DNA of 45,813 nucleotides, from positions 1 to 45,813 of the forward strand of contig JAFGJV010000012.1 in NCBI GenBank assembly GCA_016928955.1, written 5' to 3'. The translations under genes and the position numbers were made by a program. Below, in pieces: positions 25,992 through 34,272 of the stretch. How positions within the stretch are numbered: the first letter of the stretch is position 1; the number at the start of each line of letters is the position of its first letter. Origin of the DNA: Spirochaetales bacterium (lineage in GTDB: Bacteria; Spirochaetota; Spirochaetia; Treponematales; UBA12059). A model generated the notes under the pieces. The model saw only the letters and a list, made by a program, of their open reading frames with translations, did not search any database and was not told where the DNA came from.

Positions 25992-27134
25992 ATGCTGTAC
26001 AGGAACTTTCCCGGCATGGAAGAAGCCCCCGTGTCCGCCCTTGGCCTGGGCATGATGAGGCTGCCGACTCTGGGTGGCGACTCCGCGGCCATAGACAGGG
26101 CTGCCGCCATGGATATCGTGCGGGCGGCCCTGGACGCGGGCGTCACCTACATAGACACGGCCTGGCCCTACCACCGCGAACAAAGCGAGACCTTTGTGGG
26201 CGACGCGCTGGCCGAGCTCGGAGCCCGGGAACGGGTCAGGCTGGCGACCAAGTCCCCCGTGTGGCTGGTCGAGTCCGAGGCGGACTGGGACCGCTATCTG
26301 GACACCCAGCTTGAGCGCCTGCGCACGGACCGCGTTGACTTTTACCTCATGCACGCCATGAACGCCGAGCGCTGGATCAAGCTGAAAAAGCTCGGCGGCC
26401 TGGAATTCCTGCGCAGGGCCAAGGCGGACGGCCGCATAGGCCACGCGGGTTTCTCCTTCCACGACTCCAATGCCGTCTTCAACGAAATCCTGGATGGCTG
26501 GGACGGCTGGGAATTCTGCCAGATCCAGTACAACTACATGGACGAGGACTACCAGGCCGGGCTGGCCGGGCTCCAGCGGGCGGCCGCCAAGGGCCTGGGC
26601 GTCATTGTGATGGAACCTTTGCGCGGCGGGACCTTGGCGCGCCTGCCCGATCCGGCGCTGGACATCCTGGCGTCATACGGGGTGCCGCGCACTCCGGCCG
26701 AGTGGGCTCTGCGTTTTGCCCTGGACAGGCCGGAGGTGGTGACCGTGCTGTCCGGCATGGGCAGTCCCGGCCAGGTGTGGGAAAACGCCGCCGTGGCCTC
26801 GTCCGCGCGCCCCCTGTCCGCCGAGGAACGCGCCGTCATTGCCCAGGCCAGGGACTGGCTGCGCTCCCGCCAGGCCGTGCCGTGCACGACCTGCGCTTAC
26901 TGCAAGCCCTGCCCGCACGGCGTGGCCATACCGGAAATTTTCGAGCTGTGGAATTCCGTCCGCATGTACGGCAACAAGGATGGCCCGGCGTCGTGGTACA
27001 AAACCGCGTATCTGTCCCATGGCAACGGGGCCGACGCCTGCGTGTCCTGCGGCATATGCGTGACCCGTTGTCCCCAGGGCATAGCAATACCCGAGCGCCT
27101 GGCGGAGGCCCACCGCGAGCTTGCCGGCGAGTAA
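25992..27134 (+). CDS. Aldo/keto reductase with C-terminal 4Fe-4S domain
   Basis: A 380-residue protein: an aldo/keto reductase TIM barrel (LGLGMMRLPT at the start; YIDTAWPYH with the catalytic Tyr; TKSP; MHAMNAE in the usual His region) followed by a ferredoxin-like tail. The tail has two cysteine sets, CTTCAYCKPCPHGV and CVSCGICVTRCPQGI, suited to two [4Fe-4S] clusters. Such predicted Fe-S oxidoreductases are common in anaerobes; the substrate is unknown. I start at 25992 rather than at the earlier ATG (25920) because the promoter lies between them and the protein begins MLYRNFPG, as is usual for the family. Confidence 0.88.
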   Translation: MLYRNFPGMEEAPVSALGLGMMRLPTLGGDSAAIDRAAAMDIVRAALDAGVTYIDTAWPYHREQSETFVGDALAELGARERVRLATKSPVWLVESEADWDRYLDTQLERLRTDRVDFYLMHAMNAERWIKLKKLGGLEFLRRAKADGRIGHAGFSFHDSNAVFNEILDGWDGWEFCQIQYNYMDEDYQAGLAGLQRAAAKGLGVIVMEPLRGGTLARLPDPALDILASYGVPRTPAEWALRFALDRPEVVTVLSGMGSPGQVWENAAVASSARPLSAEERAVIAQARDWLRSRQAVPCTTCAYCKPCPHGVAIPEIFELWNSVRMYGNKDGPASWYKTAYLSHGNGADACVSCGICVTRCPQGIAIPERLAEAHRELAGE

Positions 27135-27181
27135 GGAAACGGTAAACCCCGTAAACACCATCCCCGCGCGGCCGCGCGGGG
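27135..27181. repeat. GTAAAC-like direct repeats and a 20-base perfect palindrome
   Basis: Between the aldo/keto reductase and the two-component operon lie GGAAAC (27135), GTAAAC (27142) and GTAAAC (27151), then a perfect 20-base palindrome, CCCCGCGCGGCCGCGCGGGG (27162-27181). The palindrome has no following T-run, so it may be a weak terminator or a protein site. The direct repeats sit where an OmpR-type regulator could bind to control its own operon. Confidence 0.45.
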
Positions 27182-27206
27182 GAGGCAGGGACGCTCCCTT
27201 CCGTAG

Positions 27207-27212
27207 TATAGT
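27207..27212 (+). promoter_or_regulatory. -10 box of the two-component operon
   Basis: TATAGT then six bases to the ATG at 27219; predicted leaderless mRNA, no ribosome site. Confidence 0.5.
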
Positions 27213-27218
27213 CGTGGT

Positions 27219-28895
27219 ATGCGCCAAGCCTGGAGGCCGCGAGTCGGCATAGCCCTGATAGCCCTGCTTCTGCCCGTGGTGGCCGGCTTCTGGCTGGTGC
27301 TCCGGGGTACCTTCATGCGCGCGGCCCAGGCGGACACGGAGCGCTCGCTGTCCGCCCTGATGAACCAGGCTGACCGGCTGGTATGGGACCTGGACCTGGA
27401 GCTGTCCCTGCTGGACGGTTACCTGGCCGGCCAGGACGCCGACCAGCCCATCGAGCGCGCGGCGGACAGCGCCCTGCAATCCTACCGGGACGCCACGCGC
27501 TGGCCTGGCCTTGTCAATTCGCTGTATCTGGTGGACAGGAGCGCTGACGGGGCCGTGCGCATCCTGAGGCTTGCCCCGGGCGGAGACGCGCCCGACCTTG
27601 CGGACATAGAATCCCTGCTTACTCAGTTTGGCCTGGCCGGACCCGAGGCCGCCCTGGGTTCGGCGCCGCCGTCCAGGGTCATGGCCGTGCGCGTGCAGGA
27701 CAGCGACTCTGGCGGGCGCTCGGCGCGCTTTATCGTGGCCGTGCTCAACCGCGACGTGCTCTCGGGGGCAGCCATGGCCAGCCTTGCGGCCAGCTACTTT
27801 GGCCAGGACTCGGGCTTCCGGGAATACGACATAGTGGTGCGCGACGCTTCCGGGCGGGTGCGTTTCGGCACGCCACCGGCCGACGGGCGTCCGGCGGATT
27901 TCCAGCGGCCCCTGTTCAGGGAATCCGGCCGCTTTGACGTGTTCCGCTTCTATTTCTCTTTCATCCCGCATGACCCAGCCGAGCGTGGCCTGGCCCAGGG
28001 CGAGCTGGAGCGTCCCATAGACCGCCTGCGTTTTCAGACCGACGAGCTCAAAGGCGCTTGGACCCTGGACGTGTACCGCCGGGGCCTGTCCGTTGAGCTG
28101 GCCGAGTTCTGGGAAGCTCGCTTGTGGACGGCGGGCTCGGCGGGCATCCTGACCTTGCTGTACGGCAGCGTGGTTGCCCTGTACGCGGCGGCACGGCGGG
28201 CACGGGAGCTGGCATCGCGCGAGCGTTCCTTTGTGGCCAGCGTCACCCACGAGCTCAAGACGCCCATAGCCGTGGCGCTGAGCGCCGCCGAGAACCTGGA
28301 AAAAGGCATAGTGCCGGACGGCAAGGTGGCCGCGTACGGCGGGGTGGTGGCCAAGGAGGCCAGACGTCTGTCCAGCTCGGTGGACCGCCTCCTGGCCGTG
28401 GCCGGGCTCGAGTCGGCCCAGTCGCGTCCCGGCGGCGAGCCCTTCCCGCTGGCCGACGCCGTGCGCCAGGCGGCCGACGCCCTGGCCCAGGCCGCGTCGT
28501 CCAAGGGCGCCGTCATAGACATAGAAGAAGACGGTCGGCCGGAGGTGGCCGGTTCGCGCGTGCTGGTGGAAGCGGCTGTTGAGTGCGTGCTCGGCAACGC
28601 CGTGGCATACGCAGGCGGCCGGGTGCGCGTGCGCGTAGGGCGCCTGCCCGGCCGGAAGGCCCTGGCCTACGTGCGTTGCCAGGACTCGGGCCCCGGCATA
28701 CCGGCGGACGAGCGTCGCAGGATCTTCGAACCTTTCTACCGGGGCAGGGCTGCAGCCGAGACGGGAGCGCCGGGCACCGGGGTGGGCCTGTACCTGGCGC
28801 GCAAGGCGGCCCAGCTGCATGGGGGCCACGCCAAACTGGAATTGCCTCCTGAGGGAGGCCTTGTGGTCACCCTGAGCTTCAGGAGCGTGCCATGA
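27219..28895 (+). CDS. Membrane sensor histidine kinase
   Basis: A 558-residue class I sensor kinase. Transmembrane helices at about 10-30 and 305-325 enclose a 270-residue extracytoplasmic sensor domain of unrecognised type. The H-box FVASVTHELKTPIAVAL carries the phospho-acceptor His344; the ATPase domain has DSGPGIP, RIFEPFYRG and GTGVGLYLARKAAQLHGG. The N-box reads CVLGNAVAYAG, slightly shortened but present. It overlaps the response regulator start by four bases. The signal is unknown. Confidence 0.92.
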   Translation: MRQAWRPRVGIALIALLLPVVAGFWLVLRGTFMRAAQADTERSLSALMNQADRLVWDLDLELSLLDGYLAGQDADQPIERAADSALQSYRDATRWPGLVNSLYLVDRSADGAVRILRLAPGGDAPDLADIESLLTQFGLAGPEAALGSAPPSRVMAVRVQDSDSGGRSARFIVAVLNRDVLSGAAMASLAASYFGQDSGFREYDIVVRDASGRVRFGTPPADGRPADFQRPLFRESGRFDVFRFYFSFIPHDPAERGLAQGELERPIDRLRFQTDELKGAWTLDVYRRGLSVELAEFWEARLWTAGSAGILTLLYGSVVALYAAARRARELASRERSFVASVTHELKTPIAVALSAAENLEKGIVPDGKVAAYGGVVAKEARRLSSSVDRLLAVAGLESAQSRPGGEPFPLADAVRQAADALAQAASSKGAVIDIEEDGRPEVAGSRVLVEAAVECVLGNAVAYAGGRVRVRVGRLPGRKALAYVRCQDSGPGIPADERRRIFEPFYRGRAAAETGAPGTGVGLYLARKAAQLHGGHAKLELPPEGGLVVTLSFRSVP

Positions 28896-29599
28896 GCAAG
28901 GCGAGAATCCTCCTGGTCGAGGACGAACCGGGCCTGGTCCTGACCGTTACCGACCTTTTAGAGGCGGACGGTTACGACGTGGCCCACGCTGGCGATTTCC
29001 ATTCCGCGGACGAGGCCCTGAAGGCCGGCTGGTTTGACCTGGTACTTCTGGACCTCATGCTGCCGGGCGGCTCGGGCCTGGACCTGCTCCGGGACATGCG
29101 GGCCAGGAGCGACCGCAAGCCCGTGCTGGTGCTGACAGCCAGGGCGGCCGTGCCCGAGCGCGTGGTCGGGCTCAAGCTTGGCGCGGACGACTATCTGGGC
29201 AAGCCCTTTGATTCCATGGAGCTATTGGCCAGGATAGAGGCCTTGATCCGGCGTTCGGATACGCCGTCCCTGGCGGCCGAGCTTCCGCAGGCCGTGGTGT
29301 CTAGTTTTGGCGACGTGGAGATAGACGAGGCCCGTTCGGAGGTCCGCAAGGCAGGGCAGGCGCTTCAGCTGACCGTGCAGGAATACCGCCTGCTGGTGTT
29401 CATGGCCGCCCATCCCGGCCGGACCCTGTCCAGGAGGCGTCTCTTGGACGAGGTATGGGGCTACGACGCAGACGTGAACAGCCGCACCGTGGACGTGCAC
29501 GTGTCGTCGCTGCGCCAGAAACTGGGAGAGGATCCCAACCGGCCGCGCTGGGTGTTGACCGTGCGCGGCTTTGGCTACCGTTTCGAGCCGGGCGCCTGA
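28892..29599 (+). CDS. OmpR-family response regulator
   Basis: A 235-residue regulator. The receiver domain (1-120) has the acidic pair in LLVEDEPG, phospho-acceptor Asp54 in DLVLLDLMLPGGSG, Thr in VLTARA and Lys in DDYLGKPFD. The winged-helix domain (135-233) has LQLTVQEYRLLVFMAAHPGRTLSRRRLLDEVWGY and ends VRGFGYRFEPGA. It is the partner of the preceding kinase. It ends seven bases from the convergent TraB gene, with no room for a separate terminator. Confidence 0.94.
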   Translation: MSKARILLVEDEPGLVLTVTDLLEADGYDVAHAGDFHSADEALKAGWFDLVLLDLMLPGGSGLDLLRDMRARSDRKPVLVLTARAAVPERVVGLKLGADDYLGKPFDSMELLARIEALIRRSDTPSLAAELPQAVVSSFGDVEIDEARSEVRKAGQALQLTVQEYRLLVFMAAHPGRTLSRRRLLDEVWGYDADVNSRTVDVHVSSLRQKLGEDPNRPRWVLTVRGFGYRFEPGA

Positions 29600-29606
29600 C
29601 AGCCGG

Positions 29607-30782
29607 CTACAGGGCCCCGCTGGCCAGCACGGGAAAGGCTATGAAATTGCCTATGGCTCCCCCAAGGCTGGACAGGAAGAACACCAACAGGATGTGCGTC
29701 ACCTTGTTGGAATAAAACCCCCTGACCGTGCTGATGTCCTTGTTCAGGTTCTGGAAGTCATGGACGCGGGGCTTGCGCAGCCAGGCCTCGGTCAGGCCGG
29801 AGAAGAGGCCCACGGCCACCAGCGGGTTGAGCGTGGCTATGGGCGCCGCCGCAAAGGACACCAGGATGGTCAGCGGGTGGGCCAGGCAGGCCAGGCTGCC
29901 AACGGCCGCCAGGGTGCCGTTCAGGGCTACCCAGCGCAGGAACAGGTTGAGGCTGGCCTCGGCGCCCGAGTTGACAAAGCCCAGGGCGATAAGCCCCACA
30001 ATGACGGCGGGCACCAGCCAGCCTGCCGAGCGCGCCAGAAAGCCCTTGGGCGGGATGCGCTCAAGCTCGGACACGTCGGTGTCTGCCTGGCCGGCGGCCA
30101 GGCGTCCGAGCCAGGCTTCCACGCCGGGCAGGTGGCCGGCGCCGAGCACGGCAAGCACGCGCTGTCCAGGGGCGGACCATATACGGGCGGCCAGGTAGCG
30201 GTCGCGCTCGTCTATCAAGGTTTCCTTGACGCTCGGCAGGTAGTCGGCCAGCTCGCCCATCATCTCGTCCAGCTCCGAGCGTTGCTTGAGGCGCTCTATC
30301 TCTTCCTGACCGGGCTTCTCGGACGAGAAGGCGCCGGCCAGGAGCTGGGCCATCAGCTTGGACTTGTTCCAGAAATTGGACTTGCCCCAGGCGCGCCTGA
30401 GCGTGGTCTGGATGTCGCGGTCACAGAGGCTGTAGGGTATTCCGGCGGCCTCGGCGGCGCGCACGGCCGCGGCCATCTCGGCGCCTGGCTGTACGCCCGC
30501 GTCCAGGCCCATGCGCCGCTGGAACGCGGACAGGGCAAGGTTGGCCAGGAGCAGGAAGGCCTTGCCCTCCTTGATGACCTTGGCTATGTCGGTTTTCTGC
30601 CAGCTGTCCTGGGAATTCATGGAGCGCCAGCGCGTCTCGTCCAGCTCCACGCACACGCGGTCGGGCTGTTCTTCTCGTATCAGGGCCTGGACCTCGTCCA
30701 CGCTGTTCTGGGACACGTGGGCCGTGCCCAGGAGCACGATGCGGCGGTCTTGAAAGCTCAGCGTTCTCACATTGTCGGACAT
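29607..30782 (-). CDS. TraB/PrgY-family membrane protein
   Basis: A 391-residue member of the TraB/PrgY/GumN superfamily. The N-terminal domain has the conserved RIVLLGTAHVSQNSVDEV and, later, VLAVLGAGHLPGVEAWL, the GxxH-type motifs thought to form a metalloprotease-like site. The C-terminal third holds three or four membrane helices (about 250-390). PrgY of Enterococcus limits pheromone activity, and animal Tiki proteins are Wnt proteases; neither role can be assumed here. The ribosome site GGGAG stands five bases before the ATG. A peptide-processing role would be interesting given the precursor locus at 44 kb, but they are far apart. Confidence 0.87.
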   Translation of the reverse strand: MSDNVRTLSFQDRRIVLLGTAHVSQNSVDEVQALIREEQPDRVCVELDETRWRSMNSQDSWQKTDIAKVIKEGKAFLLLANLALSAFQRRMGLDAGVQPGAEMAAAVRAAEAAGIPYSLCDRDIQTTLRRAWGKSNFWNKSKLMAQLLAGAFSSEKPGQEEIERLKQRSELDEMMGELADYLPSVKETLIDERDRYLAARIWSAPGQRVLAVLGAGHLPGVEAWLGRLAAGQADTDVSELERIPPKGFLARSAGWLVPAVIVGLIALGFVNSGAEASLNLFLRWVALNGTLAAVGSLACLAHPLTILVSFAAAPIATLNPLVAVGLFSGLTEAWLRKPRVHDFQNLNKDISTVRGFYSNKVTHILLVFFLSSLGGAIGNFIAFPVLASGAL

Positions 30783-30812
30783 TCAAACTCCCGGTGGATA
30801 CAGCGTCGCCAA

Positions 30813-30848
30813 GGGAACCTCCAAAAAACGGCGTGATCGGAGGTGCCC
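30813..30848. repeat. Dispersed palindromic element, copy 1
   Basis: GGGAACCTCC ... GGAGGTGCCC, arms of 10 bases with one mismatch, 36 bases overall. It lies just past the stop of the TPR lipoprotein gene and before TraB, where on the minus strand it could act as a terminator hairpin. It shares its arms with the copies at 32261-32296 and 43288-43325. Confidence 0.55.
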
Positions 30849-30853
30849 GGCGT

Positions 30854-32230
30854 TTATTTCTCTGCAGGCAGGCGGGCCAGCTCGGCCTGGGCCATGCGGT
30901 GCTCCAGCGTGCCCTGCCGGTCCAGCTCCAAGGACAGGCGTACGTATTTGGCCCCGAGTTCGGGATGGTTCCTGCCCATCCAATAGGCCCCCAGGTAGAA
31001 CAGCATGGCCGCTTTGTTGTCCAGGCTCCGCTCGGCGCTGATCCTCAGTTCCAGCTCGGTGCTCATGTCCGTCTGGTCGTAGGCCAGCCTCAGCATGAGC
31101 CAGTGGGCGGGATAGGTGTCCTTGTTGATCTTGGGCAGGTTCTTGCCCGCGTAGTCTTTGGCGCCCCGGGCGTTACCCGAGCGGAGCAGGGCAAGGGCGG
31201 CGGCTATGTGGTACTCGGGATGGTACTGGGAATGCGTGGACGCCGCCATGAAGGCGTCGGCCGAATCCTGCCAGGCGCCCTGCCTCCAGGACAGGACCCC
31301 GATGGACTCAAGCGCGTACCAGTAGTCAGGGTTGAGCTTGACGATGGCCCGGTAGTCCTCTAGCGCCTCCTGGTCCTTGCCCAGTTCCTCGCGTATGCCG
31401 GCGCGGTACACATAGGGCAGGAAGTAATCAGGATCCAGGTCTATGGCCATGCCCAGGTCCGTTTCGGCCTTGGCGGCGCGTCCGGTGTCCATGTACAGAA
31501 TGCCGCGTTCCAGGTAGGTCCATGCCGACGAGGGAGCCAGCTCCACGGCCTTGTCCAGGTCGGCCTCGCTCTCGGCCAGGCGGCCCAGGTCCCGGTACAC
31601 GCGGCTGCGGTCCAACAGGGCCACGGCGTTGTCCGGCTCGGCGTCCACGGCCCTGGTCAGGTAGGCAAGTGCAGCCTTGCTGTCCTCACGCCGCACCATG
31701 ACGCGGGCCAGGCCCATGAGGGCGTCAACGTGCGTTTCGTCGGCCGCAAGGGCCTTGGCGTATTCAGCCTCCGCGCCGGCGTAGTTCTTGCCGTCGTAGG
31801 CCAGGTCGCCCAGGGCGGCGTGGGCGTCGGCGTTGGCCGGGTCGGCGGCCAGGAGGGCGTCCAGCGCGGCTTTCTGGGCCTTGGTGTCGCCGCCCAGGCG
31901 CTCTATCTCGGACAGCACAAAGAGGGCGTTCAGGTTGTCGGGGGCGGCGGCCACCTCGGCCTGGACCGTGGCCCTGGCCTGGTCGATCTTGCCCATGGAC
32001 AGCTGGACCGAGGCCAGGAGCACCGGCAGGTCCCTGTCCAGGGGCTTGGCCTCCATGAGCTCCATGAGGCGGGCTTCGGCTTCTTCCAGCTTGCCGCCGT
32101 CTATCAGGTTGTACACGGCCTCTACCTTCATGATCTCGCGGTCTGTTGCCGTTGCCGGGGGCGAGCCCGCGCAGGAGGCAAAAGCCAGGACAAACAGAAG
32201 GGCCACGCTGCAGCTGACGGTGGTTTTCAT
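30854..32230 (-). CDS. TPR-repeat lipoprotein
   Basis: A 458-residue protein with a lipoprotein-like signal peptide (lipobox region LAFASC, Cys about residue 20) followed by about ten tetratricopeptide repeats from residue 35 to near 420. Typical units are AHAALGDLAYDGKNYAGAEAEYAKALA and AWTYLERGILYMDTGRAAKAET. TPR lipoproteins scaffold envelope complexes; no specific partner can be named. GGAG precedes the ATG by five bases. Downstream is a palindromic element that may end the transcript. It is transcribed away from the large hypothetical gene at 32428. Confidence 0.87.
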   Translation of the reverse strand: MKTTVSCSVALLFVLAFASCAGSPPATATDREIMKVEAVYNLIDGGKLEEAEARLMELMEAKPLDRDLPVLLASVQLSMGKIDQARATVQAEVAAAPDNLNALFVLSEIERLGGDTKAQKAALDALLAADPANADAHAALGDLAYDGKNYAGAEAEYAKALAADETHVDALMGLARVMVRREDSKAALAYLTRAVDAEPDNAVALLDRSRVYRDLGRLAESEADLDKAVELAPSSAWTYLERGILYMDTGRAAKAETDLGMAIDLDPDYFLPYVYRAGIREELGKDQEALEDYRAIVKLNPDYWYALESIGVLSWRQGAWQDSADAFMAASTHSQYHPEYHIAAALALLRSGNARGAKDYAGKNLPKINKDTYPAHWLMLRLAYDQTDMSTELELRISAERSLDNKAAMLFYLGAYWMGRNHPELGAKYVRLSLELDRQGTLEHRMAQAELARLPAEK

Positions 32231-32260
32231 AATCGCTCCGGGACGCGGTGCGGGGATGAC

Positions 32261-32296
32261 GGGAAGCTCTACTCTCCTGAGTTCCTAGAGGCTCCC
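32261..32296. repeat. Dispersed palindromic element, copy 2
   Basis: GGGAAGCTCTA ... TAGAGGCTCCC, 11-base arms with two mismatches, 36 bases overall, followed by TGCGGTT, as at 43326. It lies in the 197-base divergent region between the TPR lipoprotein gene and the gene at 32428. Confidence 0.5.
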
Positions 32297-32413
32297 TGCG
32301 GTTACGCCTGCGCTTGCGCGCCGGGTACCCATGGTCTGGCCATCCTATACGGTAGGGCGATGTTTTGCAAGTTGCCCGCCGGCTGGCGTCGTTGCCTAAG
32401 CGCACGGAAAGCG

Positions 32414-32419
32414 TATACT
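32414..32419 (+). promoter_or_regulatory. -10 box of the gene at 32428
   Basis: TATACT, eight bases before the ATG at 32428; nearly leaderless, no ribosome site. Confidence 0.5.
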
Positions 32420-32427
32420 ATCGCGGC

Positions 32428-34230
32428 ATGAAGTCAGGCGCCTTTGGCCGCGGAGCCCTGTACGCGCTCCTGTATGTGGCCATATTCATCGTTCTTGTGG
32501 TTGTCCAGTTTCCTTCCTCCGGCCCAGAGGTCCTGGTATCCGGGGGCGTCACCCTCCGCGTTGTCCCCGGCCCGGAGGACGACGACGCTCCCCGCTCGGT
32601 GGAGCTCATAGCGGCGGCCCTGCGGCTCACCTTGGGCGAGCGCATGCCCCTTGAGTACCAGGACTCAGGAGGCCAGACCGTTCGGACGCGGCCGTCATCC
32701 TGGATGGAGGTGAACGGCGGCTTTCGCGTGAGCTTTGACGACGGCGGTTCTCTGACGGTGACCGTGGACGCCTTGGGCCGGGCCACCTGGCTCCTGGTTC
32801 CCAGGCGCGACGTGTCGTCCGTGATCCTGCCGCTTGCCGCGGCCAGGGGAGCCCGCCTGCTCACGCCGGCCGACGACGGATCGCCCAGGCTGCGCGCCGA
32901 CGACACATCCTACACGGTGAGCGGGGCTCAGACCGCGGGCCGCTCGGGCCTGGCCCTGGTCGTGCAGAGGGGCGTTGTCCAGCCCCTGGTGGCCGCCCCG
33001 GAGGAGGATCCGGCCCAGCGCGACGCCGCCATGGTCCTGGCCCAGAAGCCCATGGAACCGGAAGCGTGGAAGGCCGTCATAAGCGGCTGGCAGGACACGG
33101 CCTGGGCATGGCTGTCCGGCGAGCGCCTGGACGTGGCATCAGCGTCCTGGGTGGACGCCCAGGGCGGACGCACCTTTGACGAGGACTCGTTTGTGGCATA
33201 CTCGGCCGAGGCGCTGAAGCGTGGCCGGCCGGAACTGGCCTCCGCCCTGGCGGCGTCCGTCAGGGCCAGGCACCTGGAAAAGGTGACCTGGAGATCGGTG
33301 CCCTTCGCGGGCAGGACGGCCACAGCCATGGCCAGCTACGAGACCGCAGGCCTGGCCGCCGCCAAGGAGGCCGAACGCCTGGTCCTGGCCCGGTCGCCGG
33401 AGCTGTTCGCCACGCCGGATGTCATTCACCTGCTGTTCGACCGCTCGTCCTACGCCGTGGCCCAGGCGGCCATGGCCCTGGCCGCCGAGCTGGATTTTTC
33501 CGGCGCGTCCGCCCGTGACGCCGTGCGCCTTATCCAGGCCTACCTGGATTCCCGCGCCTACCTGGACGAAGGGGCCAATCCCCTGGCCAAGCTGGCGGCC
33601 CTGGCCGACAAGGTTTTGGCCCCGGCCGTGCGCCGGGCTGACACGGGTTTCTACCTGGTGACCGGAGCGGACGGAAGCGCGGACACCCTGCTTGGCCTTG
33701 AGGCGGCGCGTGCCCTCATTGAGCTGGGCAACGCCCTGGACAAGGCCGTGTACGTGGGCCTTGGGCAGAGCATCATGACGTCCATACTCGGCGCCCAGGC
33801 CGCAGACGCGTCGGTGCCGGCCGTCTTTACCGTGCGGGACGGGGCCGTGGTTGCCTCCGGAAACCGCCTGAGCGCCGCCAAGATATACGCCCTGGTGGCC
33901 GATTCGCCGTATCTGCCCAAGGCGGTCAGCTTTTTCCGCGACCTGGGGCCGGGCTCCTGGGCGTGGACCTGCTCGCCGTCGTTCACCCTGAAAACCGAGG
34001 CCGACGGCCTCAGCTACCTGGCCAGCTTCCCCGTGCCCTACGCACATTACGCGGCCGTGTACGGCGTGAAGCCCTTTGAGCGCATCCAGCTGTACGGCAT
34101 CAATTACAACATGGACCCGAGTTTCGAGAACTACAACGCGTCGGGCTACCTGTACCGGCGGGAAGCGTCCGCGCTCTACCTGAAGCTCAAGCACAAGAAG
34201 GAAGCGGAGGACATCCGGCTGTTCAGGTAG
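32428..34230 (+). CDS. Large membrane-anchored hypothetical protein
   Basis: A 600-residue protein with one N-terminal membrane anchor (ALYALLYVAIFIVLVVVQF, about 10-28); the rest appears extracytoplasmic. Residues 30-180 are beta-rich; the remainder is largely helical and alanine-rich (AQAAMALAAELDFSGASARDAV and similar), reminiscent of alpha-solenoid repeats but without a TPR signature. The C-terminus is tyrosine-rich (YGINYNMDPSFENYNASGYLY). I do not recognise a family with a known function. The start is fixed by the membrane anchor and the -10 box just before it. The next gene is purL, 42 bases on. It may be an envelope or periplasmic scaffold, which is only a guess. Confidence 0.7.
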   Translation: MKSGAFGRGALYALLYVAIFIVLVVVQFPSSGPEVLVSGGVTLRVVPGPEDDDAPRSVELIAAALRLTLGERMPLEYQDSGGQTVRTRPSSWMEVNGGFRVSFDDGGSLTVTVDALGRATWLLVPRRDVSSVILPLAAARGARLLTPADDGSPRLRADDTSYTVSGAQTAGRSGLALVVQRGVVQPLVAAPEEDPAQRDAAMVLAQKPMEPEAWKAVISGWQDTAWAWLSGERLDVASASWVDAQGGRTFDEDSFVAYSAEALKRGRPELASALAASVRARHLEKVTWRSVPFAGRTATAMASYETAGLAAAKEAERLVLARSPELFATPDVIHLLFDRSSYAVAQAAMALAAELDFSGASARDAVRLIQAYLDSRAYLDEGANPLAKLAALADKVLAPAVRRADTGFYLVTGADGSADTLLGLEAARALIELGNALDKAVYVGLGQSIMTSILGAQAADASVPAVFTVRDGAVVASGNRLSAAKIYALVADSPYLPKAVSFFRDLGPGSWAWTCSPSFTLKTEADGLSYLASFPVPYAHYAAVYGVKPFERIQLYGINYNMDPSFENYNASGYLYRREASALYLKLKHKKEAEDIRLFR

Positions 34231-34272
34231 GCTTGCCTTGGACCCGGGCCTTCTGCTAGCATGGCGCCAACC

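Noticed and set aside
26673-28829. A 718-codon minus-strand frame antisense to the aldo/keto reductase and histidine kinase genes
   Set aside because: Composition (His, Gly, Arg, Ala) is that of an antisense shadow, while both plus-strand genes have complete domain motifs.
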